Shown here: positions 1 through 8,347 of the stretch, piece after piece
Numbering within the stretch: the stretch's first letter is position 1
Layout of the letters: each line of letters begins with the position of its first letter
Assembly: GCA_903882965.1 (NCBI GenBank)
Contig: CAIRZD010000169.1
Coordinates: 1 to 64,000 of the forward strand
Length of the DNA: 64,000 nucleotides
DNA from: an uncultured Bacteroidota bacterium
GTDB lineage: Bacteria; Bacteroidota; Bacteroidia; Chitinophagales; Chitinophagaceae
Reading direction: 5' to 3'
Notes under the pieces: model-generated
Told to the model about the DNA's origin: nothing
Databases searched by the model: none
What the model saw: only the letters and a program-made list of their open reading frames with translations
Translations under genes and position numbers: made by a program

Positions 1-235
1 CAGCTGGTCATGGTTCGGCGGGGCTCACCAAGACATTATTAATTGGGCTTGCTGAGAAGTTAACCACCCCCTGCTCCCTCCTAAAAACAGGAGGGGGTTC
101 GTAGGGTACCGATGTAATTAATAGATATTTAACTCTAAAAGGCAGAAAACAATAAAATTAAATGCCTTTTTGAAAGGAAATATGGTTAATTTTGCATGCT
201 TTTCAAAAAGTAAATTCCAAATCTCATAAACATGG
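1..235. other. Left edge: unresolved gene tail and C-rich hairpin
   Basis: The first ~100 bases could hold the end of a gene cut by the window edge. All three forward frames stop within 104 bases (stops at 40, 52 and 102), and none gives a peptide I recognise. Positions 66-98 form an imperfect inverted repeat (CCCTCCT ... AGGAGGG) resembling the C-rich hairpins found after mqnC and clpX. The rest, up to the mgtE start, is AT-rich and shows no clear signal. Confidence 0.3.
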
Positions 236-1612
236 ATGGCAATGCTGGTTCAGGATCTAAAGGAGAAAATTCTGGAAGGCGACCTCAGCGAGTTGCTGCA
301 TCACAGCAAGGATGAAGACTATCCGGCTGAGGTAGCGAAGCTATTGGCTACGCTGCCGACAGACCATGCCATAAATACTTTTCTTTCGTTACCGGAAAAA
401 ATACAGGTACAGATATTCTCATTCCTGGATCATGTGCTGCAGATAGGGGTGATAGAGGAATTGCCACGGGCACAGGTATCGAATATTCTTAATAATCTGG
501 AGTCGAATGACCGGATAGCGTTTTTTGATACGCTGGACGGGGTGCAGGTAACGGAGTTTCTGAACCTGCTCAATGACAAGAACCGGCTGGCGACCTATGA
601 CTTGCTGGGCTACCCGGAGCAGAGTGTGGCGCGGCTGATAAATACGAATTTTACCACAGTAAGAAAAGAGTGGACGATAGGGCAAGCGATAGAGCACCTG
701 CGCCGCTTCTATACAGATACGCCTGCTGCGAATGTGATATTTGTGGTGGACAGTCATGGTAAGCTTGTGGATGATATACCGATAAGGCGGCTGGTGCTTA
801 ATGAGCACAGCAAGACGATAGAGGATATAATGGACGGCTTTTATGTGAAGCTGGACATACAGGACAGTATAGAGGACGCGATACAAAAGTTTAAAGAATA
901 TGACCGTGTGGCGCTGCCGGTAACGAACAGCAACAATGTGGTGATGGGGGTGGTGACGATAGATGATGTGATAGATGAGGCGGAGGAAAAAGACACGAAG
1001 GATATGCAGCAGTTTGGTGGTCTGGAATCGCTGGACCTGCCGTATGTGAAGACGGGTTTTGCGACGATGATACAAAAGCGGGCGGGGTGGCTGATCATCC
1101 TGTTTCTGAGTGAGATGCTGACGGCTACGGCGATGCAGCATTTTCAGACGGAGCTGGATAAGGCGCTGGTGCTGGCGATGTTTGTGCCCCTAATTATGAG
1201 TAGCGGCGGTAACAGCGGATCGCAGGCGGCAACACTGATCATACGTGCGATGGCGCTGAAAGAATTATCACCGCGCGACTGGTGGTATGTGATGCGGCGG
1301 GAGCTGTTTTCGGGGCTGACGCTGGGGGCGATATTGGGTACGATAGGTTTTATACGTATAGCGATATGGCAACAGTTGGGTTTTTATAATTATGGTGAGC
1401 ATTTCAACTGGATACTTGTGGGGCTGACTGTTTCGTTCTCGCTGGTAGGAATTGTGATGTGGGGTACGCTTAGCGGATCGATGATACCGATATTACTGAA
1501 GAAACTAAAACTGGACCCAGCGAGTGCATCGGCGCCGTTTGTAGCTACGCTTGTGGATGTAACCGGGCTTATCATTTATTTTAGTGTGGCTGCAATGATG
1601 CTGCATTTATAA
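236..1612 (+). CDS. mgtE: Magnesium transporter MgtE
   Basis: Inner-membrane Mg2+ channel of the MgtE family, 458 residues, the usual length. An N-terminal helical superhelix (about residues 1-130) is followed by a CBS pair (about 135-260) and five C-terminal membrane helices. The family signature PLIMSSGGNSGSQA is present near residue 320, and SAPFVATLVDVTG near 430 carries the pore aspartate. In known MgtE proteins the N and CBS domains sense cytosolic Mg2+ and close the pore. The start chosen is the ATG at 236; an in-frame ATG at 242 is also possible. It is transcribed alone, before an unrelated membrane protein. Confidence 0.95.
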   Translation: MAMLVQDLKEKILEGDLSELLHHSKDEDYPAEVAKLLATLPTDHAINTFLSLPEKIQVQIFSFLDHVLQIGVIEELPRAQVSNILNNLESNDRIAFFDTLDGVQVTEFLNLLNDKNRLATYDLLGYPEQSVARLINTNFTTVRKEWTIGQAIEHLRRFYTDTPAANVIFVVDSHGKLVDDIPIRRLVLNEHSKTIEDIMDGFYVKLDIQDSIEDAIQKFKEYDRVALPVTNSNNVVMGVVTIDDVIDEAEEKDTKDMQQFGGLESLDLPYVKTGFATMIQKRAGWLIILFLSEMLTATAMQHFQTELDKALVLAMFVPLIMSSGGNSGSQAATLIIRAMALKELSPRDWWYVMRRELFSGLTLGAILGTIGFIRIAIWQQLGFYNYGEHFNWILVGLTVSFSLVGIVMWGTLSGSMIPILLKKLKLDPASASAPFVATLVDVTGLIIYFSVAAMMLHL

Positions 1613-1666
1613 TAACAATTCCCTGAATTTATTGAATGCGGGTTATAATATTTACAGCATCGTAGT

Positions 1667-1674
1667 TACATTTG
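1667..1674 (+). promoter_or_regulatory. Bacteroidota -7 promoter motif (TACATTTG)
   Basis: Exact match to TAnnTTTG, 19 nt before the TTG start of the membrane protein at 1694. No good -33 TTTG is seen at the expected spacing. Motif match only. Confidence 0.45.
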
Positions 1675-1693
1675 TTTTAAATTTTTTCATTAT

Positions 1694-3394
1694 TTGAAAC
1701 ATTCTGAAACATATAACCCCTCTATCGTTGCAAAAAAAGGGCCATCGCCGATTTTAGTATTCTGTGGGTTATGGGTTTTATTATTTTTACTTTATCTGCC
1801 TGCAGCGAGAGCGGGTTTTGTAACTGATTTTCTATACTGGCTCAACAGTATCAAATTTGACACCTTTAGTAGCTGGGTGAGCCGTTCCCACACAGATATT
1901 CATAGTTTATACCAGTTTGGAGAATTAATAACCTATCTGTTCTATTTAATACTGGGTACGCATGCCTGGTTGTGGCATTTATTATTTATCACGCTACAGG
2001 CCGTTAATGCCTTTCTTATATATACGCTCACAGGCCGACTGTTGCGGGATATGAACGTGAATAATAACCATATAATATCATTGGGCGGGGTACTATTGTT
2101 TTGTATATCTCCCTATATTTCAGAGGTTACGATCTGGAAAGCCTGTTACCATTATTTACAGGGGCAGATAATGATACTTTTGATATTGATATGGGTGCAG
2201 CAGTATGTGCATACTCAGAATAAAAAATACATTGTATGGGCAGTGATCGTTTATTTTTTATCAACCTACTCTCTTGAGGTATTCTATATTACTCCATGGC
2301 TGGTTTTGGTGCTGGGTTTGTTTTACGGGTATCAAGCGGGTTTTGATAAAAAAGTATTCAATAAAATATTGCTGTGGTTCTTTATACCTGAGCTGGTATT
2401 ATTTGCAGCCAATCTTGTAGTGTTCCGGGTTGTTTATGGCACATGGGCGGCCCATCTTACGGACAAAAATTCTTTCGCGCTGAAGATCGAAGATTTTGGA
2501 AAGCCGATACGGTATTTTTTTCATTTGATCTTTATGGGGAGGTTTTTCCCGGAACCTGTAAAAGACCAGATGTATCATTTTTGTGACAACGTAGGTTGCA
2601 TCTGTGTTTTCTGGGGGCTGATATTACTGGCGTCGATCAACATAGCGGTTCGTTTCGGGCGGATGAGTGGGAAAGGGCGGGTTGCGAGCCTTTTATTTGT
2701 GTGGATGCTGATGAATACGGTGTTGATGATCAGAGTGGGTTTCAATGGAGCGATGCAGGTAACATGCGACCGGTATGTATTCTGCACCGGAGCTTTTTTT
2801 TATATGCTGGTGGCAGTGTTGCTGTCATTTATAGGAAGTAATTTTATCCGTATAGGTGTATTTACGTTGTATGCAGTACCGAATCTTTGGTTTGGAATAT
2901 TGGTGAACAGGTATTGGGGCCAATCGCATCATGTACTATATGGGTTGGTGCATAACTTACCGACCGACGGCGACAAAAAAATCATTTTGCTTAATGTACC
3001 GGAAACAATGCATGGGGTGCCGATGATATACGCATGTGAAAACAGCGAGTATAAACTGATGCACGATATGCTGATGCCGGATGACCTGATAAGGCAGACG
3101 GTATTTGACGGGATGGGATATAATATGCTTACCCCCAATGATGGCGCTCATGTAACAGTGCTTAGCGATAATAAGGTGCGCGTTACACTGAATCAATTCG
3201 GGACGTGGTGGTGGTATAACGGGCAAGGTGCGGTGAAATATGAAAATGAGGATTACTGGGCGTATATAATGGACGTTGGGCATGAATACGATCTAACGCT
3301 GAAGAAGCCGGTAAGTAATTATTTACTGCTTTATAATGTGGGGGATAAATGGAAAGTAGTAGATATGAGTAAGAAGGATGTAGTGCAGTATTAG
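1694..3394 (+). CDS. Polytopic membrane protein, unrecognised (GT39-like in outline)
   Basis: A 566-residue integral membrane protein. After a short cytoplasmic N-terminus there are roughly ten hydrophobic segments up to about residue 420, then a soluble C-terminal domain of ~140 residues. The overall plan resembles membrane glycosyltransferases that use lipid-linked sugars, but I see no diagnostic catalytic motif, so no function is assigned. The start is a TTG at 1694: no in-frame ATG occurs before the first membrane helices, and a -7 motif lies just upstream. Its stop codon overlaps the stop of the convergent oxidoreductase gene. Confidence 0.7.
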   Translation: MKHSETYNPSIVAKKGPSPILVFCGLWVLLFLLYLPAARAGFVTDFLYWLNSIKFDTFSSWVSRSHTDIHSLYQFGELITYLFYLILGTHAWLWHLLFITLQAVNAFLIYTLTGRLLRDMNVNNNHIISLGGVLLFCISPYISEVTIWKACYHYLQGQIMILLILIWVQQYVHTQNKKYIVWAVIVYFLSTYSLEVFYITPWLVLVLGLFYGYQAGFDKKVFNKILLWFFIPELVLFAANLVVFRVVYGTWAAHLTDKNSFALKIEDFGKPIRYFFHLIFMGRFFPEPVKDQMYHFCDNVGCICVFWGLILLASINIAVRFGRMSGKGRVASLLFVWMLMNTVLMIRVGFNGAMQVTCDRYVFCTGAFFYMLVAVLLSFIGSNFIRIGVFTLYAVPNLWFGILVNRYWGQSHHVLYGLVHNLPTDGDKKIILLNVPETMHGVPMIYACENSEYKLMHDMLMPDDLIRQTVFDGMGYNMLTPNDGAHVTVLSDNKVRVTLNQFGTWWWYNGQGAVKYENEDYWAYIMDVGHEYDLTLKKPVSNYLLLYNVGDKWKVVDMSKKDVVQY

Positions 3395-4437
3395 ATCTCT
3401 ATGGTTACATCTCCATATACGGGATGGCCAACGCAGGTGAGGATGCTGCCGTGCTCGAGGTCTTTATCCATGAGGACTTCGTTGTAAGAAAGCCATACTT
3501 TACCTTTTGTGCAGATGGCGGCACAACTGCCGCAGCGGCCCACCTCGCAACTATATGGCAACACCAATCCTATCTTTTTTGCCGCCTGTAAAATGGTATC
3601 GGGGTAGGTGATGGGGAAAGAGTATTCCCGGCCATTATATTTTATGGTGGCGGTATGTGTGGCCTTATCGGGTGATTCTATTTTTCTTACCAGGCGGTCG
3701 TTAGTATTGAAATTTTCTTTCCTGATCTGGTCGTCATGTATGCCTTGCTCTTCGAGCGACCATATTACCATGCGCATGTATGGGAATGGGCCGCAGATGT
3801 AAAAGAGTATTTCGTTTTTTGGTACAAGAGCATACTCCTGAAGTAATACGGGTACCAATGCTTTGCTCAGCCGTGCTCTTGAGAGATCGAAAGAAGTGCT
3901 GTAAAGAAATTCGAGTTTTAAATTATCGGGGAACTTTTCTGTCAGTGCCTGCAATTCGTTGTAGAAGACCACATCTTCCTGTGAGCGGTTGCTGTAGATG
4001 AGTGTTACTTTTTTATCGGGTTGGGTGTGCAGTAATGTTTTTATCAGTGAAAGTATGGGGGTGATACCTATACCTGCTGCAAAGAAAAATACCTGCTTGT
4101 ATATGGCTATATTTTGTGGTAAGGTAAAAAGCCCGGATGCGCCTGTGGTATATAATTTATCACCCACAACAGCGCGGTCTGTGAGCAGGCGGGAATAAGC
4201 GCCATTGTCTATGCGCTTTACAGTAAATGATAAAGGTTCTTGCAGAACAGCACAGGAGGATATGGAAAACGAGCGGCGCTCTTCTTTGCCATGATGGGTG
4301 AACACAAAGGTGATGAACTGGCCGGCAGTGTATGGGATATTACTGCCATCCTCATAAATGATGGTAAAGGTTTTTACACCGGGAGTTTCCTCCCGGATGG
4401 AAGTGATGATGGTTGTCTTATAATCTTGCAAAGTCAA
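3391..4437 (-). CDS. FNR-type oxidoreductase with C-terminal 2Fe-2S ferredoxin domain
   Basis: A 348-residue electron-transfer flavoprotein. The N-terminal half is a ferredoxin-NADP reductase module: the FAD-binding RRSFSISS motif is near residue 55 and the GIGITPILSL nucleotide-binding motif near 125. The C-terminal ~90 residues are a plant-type 2Fe-2S ferredoxin with the C-x4-C-x2-C cluster (CEVGRCGSC) and a last Cys in LTCVGHP. This is the domain order of PaaE/PaaK and related hydroxylase reductases. No oxygenase is nearby, so the partner is unknown. No ATG is available; TTG at 4437 or TTG at 4431 is the likely start. A second copy of this architecture lies at 17582-18670. Confidence 0.85.
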   Translation of the reverse strand: MTLQDYKTTIITSIREETPGVKTFTIIYEDGSNIPYTAGQFITFVFTHHGKEERRSFSISSCAVLQEPLSFTVKRIDNGAYSRLLTDRAVVGDKLYTTGASGLFTLPQNIAIYKQVFFFAAGIGITPILSLIKTLLHTQPDKKVTLIYSNRSQEDVVFYNELQALTEKFPDNLKLEFLYSTSFDLSRARLSKALVPVLLQEYALVPKNEILFYICGPFPYMRMVIWSLEEQGIHDDQIRKENFNTNDRLVRKIESPDKATHTATIKYNGREYSFPITYPDTILQAAKKIGLVLPYSCEVGRCGSCAAICTKGKVWLSYNEVLMDKDLEHGSILTCVGHPVYGDVTIEI

Positions 4438-4462
4438 AGGTTAAAAGTCAAAATCTAAAAGT
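4431..4462 (-). repeat. Heptamer element copy 1 (upstream of FNR gene)
   Basis: On the minus strand this 32-bp stretch reads ACTTTTAGATTTTGACTTTT followed by AACCTTTGACTT, two mismatches from the copy at 39900. It is built of four heptamers starting TTTT or CTTT. It ends at the start of the oxidoreductase gene, as the other four copies end next to start codons. Confidence 0.75.
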
Positions 4463-4518
4463 AAGTTGCAAATTCAAAAAGTTAAGATTTGCCAATAGAA
4501 TCAATTTACTATCTTTTT

Positions 4519-5064
4519 TTATTTCGACCTGACCCAGCCTATTTTGCTGCTGTCCGAAATCTGAATCTGCGGGTATAGGTCATCTCCTGTATTAGGAATA
4601 CCATCTTGCCCAGATGAAAACAACAGATATTTATTTCCAACCCTTTCATAGTTATAATATTTCCCAAGTTTATTAAAACCTGCGAATGGAATTATATCGT
4701 TGACCATGGCCGTAGGATCAACTTTTTTAAGTTGCTGTAAGTTATCTGGATATTGTCCATACTGCAACTTATAGTATTCAATGTTTTTTACGAGCATATT
4801 TAAATGAACTCGCGATGCCTGTTCAAGTCCTTTAACACTGGTAGATGACTTGCCAATAAAACAAAAATAAAAATAGAAATAAAGAGCTATCGTAAAAACA
4901 ATACCAAATATGCCAATAAAGGCCAACCACTTATCTTTAGAGTAGAAAATAGCATAAAGCAGTAATCCAAGACCTACAAAACCTCCTATTGTAGGCCACA
5001 AACATAACAAACCTAATAAATAAATAGATTTTGATTTTTTAGGTACATAAATATTATTGTTCAT
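4519..5064 (-). CDS. Membrane protein with GspG-like C-terminal domain
   Basis: 181 residues. Residues 14-70 hold two to three membrane helices. The rest resembles the globular part of type II secretion major pseudopilins: a helix with YYKLQYGQYPDNLQQL, then a Y-x-R-x-G segment, then SSGQDGIPNTGDD, which matches the calcium-loop pattern (GxDGxxxTxDD) of GspG. A normal GspG has a prepilin peptidase site and one N-terminal helix, which this protein lacks. No secretion genes are nearby. The domain likeness is visual; the function is unknown. Confidence 0.6.
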   Translation of the reverse strand: MNNNIYVPKKSKSIYLLGLLCLWPTIGGFVGLGLLLYAIFYSKDKWLAFIGIFGIVFTIALYFYFYFCFIGKSSTSVKGLEQASRVHLNMLVKNIEYYKLQYGQYPDNLQQLKKVDPTAMVNDIIPFAGFNKLGKYYNYERVGNKYLLFSSGQDGIPNTGDDLYPQIQISDSSKIGWVRSK

Positions 5065-5201
5065 AACTACCGGAGTTTTTATCTGCCAACAATATAGAAA
5101 ATTTTATACAAGAAATTCATTGACCAATAATAACCGCTTCCTATACCGCAATAATTAGCCCTCGCAATTATTCAGTAATTTTACACCCTAAAGTTGTTTT
5201 G

Positions 5202-6326
5202 ATGCAATTATCAGCGTTATATAAGCGGGCTTCGAATTTTGAGTTTTTGAGTGCCGAAGAGGGTGTTTTCTTATTTGAACATGCGCCATTGAGCGAATTG
5301 ATGTACATAGCCAATGAGCTACGCAAAATACAGGTGCCGCATGGTAAGGTGACTTGGCAAATAGACCGCAATGTGAATACTACCAATGTATGCGTGGCAA
5401 ACTGTAAGTTTTGCAATTTCTACCGCATACCGGGGCACGCTGAAGCATATATAACAGACATAGAAACTTATAAGAAGAAAATAGAAGAGACCTTTAAGTA
5501 TGGCGGCGACCAACTGCTGCTGCAGGGCGGCCACCACCCCGATTTGGGATTGGCCTACTATGTGGATCTTTTTAAAACACTGAAAGGATTATACCCTAAT
5601 CTAAAATTGCACGCACTGGGGCCACCGGAAGTGGCACATATAACCAAACTGGAAAAGAGTACACACCATGAGGTGCTGAAAGCACTGAAAGAGGCGGGCA
5701 TGGACAGCCTGCCGGGTGCAGGAGCGGAGATACTTAATGACCGGGTGCGCAGGCTGGTATCGAACGGGAAGTGCGGGGCGCAGGAGTGGCTTGATGTGAT
5801 GCGTGAGGCACATAAACTGGGGCTGACTACGAGCGCAACAATGATGTTCGGGCATGTGGAAACTGTGCTTGAGCGCTTTGAACACCTTGTGAAACTACGA
5901 GAAGTGCAGGCAGAAAAACCTGAAGGTGCAAAAGGCTTCCTTGCTTTTATACCATGGACGTTCCAGGGTGTGGATACACTGCTTGAGAAGATACGCGGAA
6001 TAAAAAACATGACAACCCCCGAAGAATATATACGCATGATAGCACTGAGCCGCATAATGCTGCCGAATGTGAAGAACATACAGGCATCGTGGCTTACAGT
6101 GGGTAAGCCGGTGGCGCAGATATGCCTGAATGCGGGTGCTAATGATTTTGGCTCTATAATGATAGAAGAGAATGTGGTGAGCGCAGCAGGTGCTCCGCAC
6201 CGGTTTACGGCGAAGAGCATACAACAATCTATACGTGATGCGGGTTTTGAACCACAACTACGCAACCAGCAATATGAATGGAGGAAGATGCCGGAAGCGG
6301 TGGAGGAGCAGGTGATAAATTATTAA
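5202..6326 (+). CDS. mqnC: Cyclic dehypoxanthinyl futalosine synthase (radical SAM), MqnC
   Basis: Radical SAM enzyme of the futalosine menaquinone pathway; it cyclises dehypoxanthine futalosine. The 4Fe-4S motif CxxxCxxC is seen as CVANCKFC near residue 66. GGHHPDLGL, GAGAEIL and the C-terminal ANDFGSIMIEENVVSAAG block fit MqnC better than its relative MqnE. About 374 residues, a usual length. The ATG at 5202 is preferred over a TTG one codon earlier. It stands alone; mqnD and a UbiD-type decarboxylase of the same pathway lie 29 and 49 kb away. A C-rich hairpin follows the stop codon. Confidence 0.92.
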   Translation: MQLSALYKRASNFEFLSAEEGVFLFEHAPLSELMYIANELRKIQVPHGKVTWQIDRNVNTTNVCVANCKFCNFYRIPGHAEAYITDIETYKKKIEETFKYGGDQLLLQGGHHPDLGLAYYVDLFKTLKGLYPNLKLHALGPPEVAHITKLEKSTHHEVLKALKEAGMDSLPGAGAEILNDRVRRLVSNGKCGAQEWLDVMREAHKLGLTTSATMMFGHVETVLERFEHLVKLREVQAEKPEGAKGFLAFIPWTFQGVDTLLEKIRGIKNMTTPEEYIRMIALSRIMLPNVKNIQASWLTVGKPVAQICLNAGANDFGSIMIEENVVSAAGAPHRFTAKSIQQSIRDAGFEPQLRNQQYEWRKMPEAVEEQVINY

Positions 6327-6354
6327 ACCCCCCTGTCCCCCTAAAGGGGGAACT
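6325..6354. repeat. C-rich intergenic hairpin repeat (after mqnC)
   Basis: Contains the perfect inverted repeat CCCCCTAAAGGGGG preceded by ACCCCCCTGT. Related elements lie after clpX (40693-40723, opposite strand) and before the UbiD-type gene (54700-54726, opposite strand), with a looser copy at 66-98. It could act as a terminator, but there is no T-tract. Confidence 0.55.
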
Positions 6355-6401
6355 ATGCTTTTAGCTTCGGGAAAATACGGAAGAGAGTAAAAGTCCAAAG
6401 C

Positions 6402-6842
6402 ATGATTATACATACTGAAATAATAAGCTCTAAAGGATTAATCTTTAAGACAGATTCACTATTTGAATGTTTAATATTTTCCGAAGTAGATTTTTAGAAT
6501 TTTTCTTTCGCGAACGGGATAAACGTGACTATTGAAGGAGGATTTTGGCGGCTTCTAAAAAATAATAAAATTGCTAGTGTATCATATGATCACGGGCAAA
6601 AATTTGGCTTACCAGCACATATCGATTTAACTGAAAAAGTTACAGAGATACTGAAAGGCAAACATTTATCAGAACTAAAAGTAGTTGAAACTACAGGTGA
6701 TCTAATGCTTTCAGTTTCAGATAACATCGTAATTGAAATATTTATTGCGTCATCTGGCTATGAATCATACTCTTTTGGGATAAATAATAAAAGATATATT
6801 GGTATGGGTTCTGGACAAATTGGAGTGTACGATATTAAATAG
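6402..6842 (+). pseudogene. Small gene broken by an in-frame amber codon
   Basis: One reading frame runs from ATG 6402 to TAA 6842 and would give 146 residues, but TAG at 6495-6497 interrupts it at codon 32. Coding character continues on both sides: upstream ends LIFSEVDF, and downstream begins NFSFANGI and continues through GGFWRLLKNN and DHGQKFGLP. The part after the stop can be read from a GTG at 6525 (105 residues), but that start would cut into an apparent beta strand. I recall WRL...DHGQ-FGLP proteins as small uncharacterised Bacteroidota proteins; this is not firm. It is either a pseudogene, a sequencing error or, less likely, a short gene starting at 6525. Confidence 0.55.
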
Positions 6843-6879
6843 TTAAACGTGTTATGTGATAAACTAATATTGTACAAGA

Positions 6880-6909
6880 TTTGGAAATTCGTATTAAAAT
6901 GTATCTTTG
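6880..6909 (+). promoter_or_regulatory. Full Bacteroidota promoter of the ncRNA (TTTG-N18-TATCTTTG)
   Basis: TTTG at 6880-6883 and TATCTTTG at 6902-6909 match the -33 and -7 consensus with an 18-nt spacer, the best-formed promoter in the window. Transcription would begin near 6915. No open reading frame follows before the terminator at 7096-7130. Confidence 0.65.
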
Positions 6910-6914
6910 TTAAA

Positions 6915-7130
6915 ACAGGAAGGCCGGATTTCTCCGGCCCTTTACCTACCCAGATTTTCCGACCTGATAGGTTCCTGCTTCTAGAACAGAGTTGGTGTTC
7001 AAAAAATAGATAATGATTCTATTTTCAATATCCAAAACTCTAATGTGGTTCGCAGAATAATTTTGCTGCGCTTCTGTTCCAAAAACTATATTTATAAAAC
7101 TCCTACATTTTGTAGGAGTTTTGTTTTTTT
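6915..7130 (+). ncRNA. Candidate structured small RNA, possibly 6S-like
   Basis: A ~215-nt non-coding unit with its own promoter and terminator. Visible pairings: a 7-bp GC hairpin (6922-6928 with 6933-6939, loop TTTC); a long-range helix GAACAGA 6984-6990 with TCTGTTC 7073-7079; and inside it GAGTT 6989-6993 with AACTC 7036-7040, AAAATAG/CTATTTT (7003-7009 with 7019-7025) and CGCAG/CTGCG (7051-7055 with 7066-7070). GAACAGA and GAGTT overlap by two bases, so they may be alternatives. The length and extended helix with internal branches would suit a 6S RNA, but I cannot show the family. No tRNA-like or tmRNA features are present. Confidence 0.55.
7096..7130 (+). terminator. Intrinsic terminator of the ncRNA, also facing dnaN
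   Basis: A 12-bp perfect stem (AAAACTCCTACA with TGTAGGAGTTTT), three-base loop, then GTTTTTTT on the plus strand. The flanking A-rich side may also end dnaN transcripts from the other strand; the dnaN stop codon is 2 nt away. Confidence 0.85.
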
Positions 7131-7132
7131 AA

Positions 7133-8254
7133 TTAAACCCCTACCATCAGCGGCATGAGCAGCATGAGGAGGTCTTCGTTTTCTACTTTATCCATGGAGC
7201 GGAAGATGCCGGCACGGGTTGGGGTGCTGAGCTCAACCTGTATTTCATTGCCATCGAGGTTGCCAACCATTTCTACCATGAGTTTTGCGTTGAAAGCTAT
7301 TTTCATGTCCTCGCCGCTATACTGGCAACTGAGCATTTCCTTGCCTTCGTAAGAGAAGTCTACATCCTGTGCGCTGATCTGGAGGGCGTTGCCATTGATA
7401 TCAAGTACTACCTGGTTAGTGGTCTTATTTGCAAAGATGCTTACACGGCGCAGGGCGCTTACAAAATCGCCACGGTTGATGGTGAGCTTGTAAGGGTTAT
7501 CCAGTGGTATAACTGCTTTATAGTCGGGGAAGCGGGCATCTATGAGGCGACAGCTAAGGCTGAGGCGCTCGCTGGTAACAAATAAATGGCTGCCGTTGTA
7601 TGCGAGTTGTAAGATTGACTCATCGGCAGGTAAGGTGCCGCGTAATTGTTGTAATGGTTTTTTGGGTACTACGAAACCATCTTTTGCCGGGCAATTGATA
7701 TCGCTGCGACGGAACTGCACGAGGCGGTGTGCATCAGTAGAAACAAAGGTGATGCCTTTGGTATCGAGCTCAAAATAAACACCGGTCATAGCAGGGCGAA
7801 GTGTATCTCCGCTCACAGCAAACAGGGTTTTATTGATACACTCTATAAGTGCTATGGATGGTATGGTAAACCCTGTAGTATCCCCGGGGGCGGGTTCTTT
7901 AGGGAAATCATCAGCTTTTTCGCCGCCAATGCGGTATTTACCCACATCGCTCGACATTTCTATTGAAAGATCGCTTTCGTTAATGCTGAAAGTGATGGGC
8001 TGCTCTGGCAGGTTTTTCAGATAGTCTGTAAGAATTTTTGAAGGTATGCATATGCGGCCATCGCCCTGAGCATCGTTTACTTCCATGTGCACGCGCATCA
8101 TGGTTTCGAGGTCGGTGGCGGTGAGCGTGAGAGTATTGCCACGCAATTCAAAAAGGAAATCTTCCAGCACGGATAACACTGTATTAGCGCTGATAACGCC
8201 ACTGATCTGCTGCAAGTTCTTGAGCAACGCCGTTGAGGTAACTATGAAACGCAT
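7133..8254 (-). CDS. dnaN: DNA polymerase III beta subunit (sliding clamp)
   Basis: 373 residues, the usual length for the beta clamp, which forms a dimeric ring that holds the replicative polymerase on DNA. The three repeated clamp domains can be followed: N-terminal MRFIVTSTALLKNLQ, ISVLEDFLFELRGN-like strands, the central domain with VSGDTLRPAMTGVYFE, and the C-terminal LLMLLMPLMVGV tail that closes the peptide-binding pocket. It is not next to dnaA. A -7 motif lies 20 nt before the ATG. The neighbours are the ncRNA unit (convergent) and a tiny membrane-protein gene. Confidence 0.97.
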   Translation of the reverse strand: MRFIVTSTALLKNLQQISGVISANTVLSVLEDFLFELRGNTLTLTATDLETMMRVHMEVNDAQGDGRICIPSKILTDYLKNLPEQPITFSINESDLSIEMSSDVGKYRIGGEKADDFPKEPAPGDTTGFTIPSIALIECINKTLFAVSGDTLRPAMTGVYFELDTKGITFVSTDAHRLVQFRRSDINCPAKDGFVVPKKPLQQLRGTLPADESILQLAYNGSHLFVTSERLSLSCRLIDARFPDYKAVIPLDNPYKLTINRGDFVSALRRVSIFANKTTNQVVLDINGNALQISAQDVDFSYEGKEMLSCQYSGEDMKIAFNAKLMVEMVGNLDGNEIQVELSTPTRAGIFRSMDKVENEDLLMLLMPLMVGV

Positions 8255-8274
8255 TGGTAAATATTGGTTTAGAA

Positions 8275-8282
8275 CAAAGATA
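8275..8282 (-). promoter_or_regulatory. -7 promoter motif of dnaN (TATCTTTG)
   Basis: Exact TAnnTTTG on the minus strand, 20 nt before the dnaN ATG. A TTTG lies 13 nt further upstream, which is closer than the normal 17-23 nt spacer, so only the -7 box is claimed. Confidence 0.5.
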
Positions 8283-8347
8283 TTTTAAATATAGTCAAAA
8301 TTGAAAGCCACGAACCATTTGTGGATAAATAAGGGCTGAATTGGGAA

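Noticed and set aside
3-104. Possible C-terminus of a gene in frame 3 at the left edge
   Set aside because: The peptide is unrecognised and its last third overlaps a C-rich hairpin; the other two frames also stay open for part of the stretch.
419-1141. Long minus-strand open frame opposite mgtE
   Set aside because: It is a shadow of mgtE; composition is Arg/His-rich, with no recognisable domain.
5558-6265. 235-codon minus-strand open frame opposite mqnC
   Set aside because: Shadow frame; the opposite strand is clearly the radical SAM gene with all motifs.
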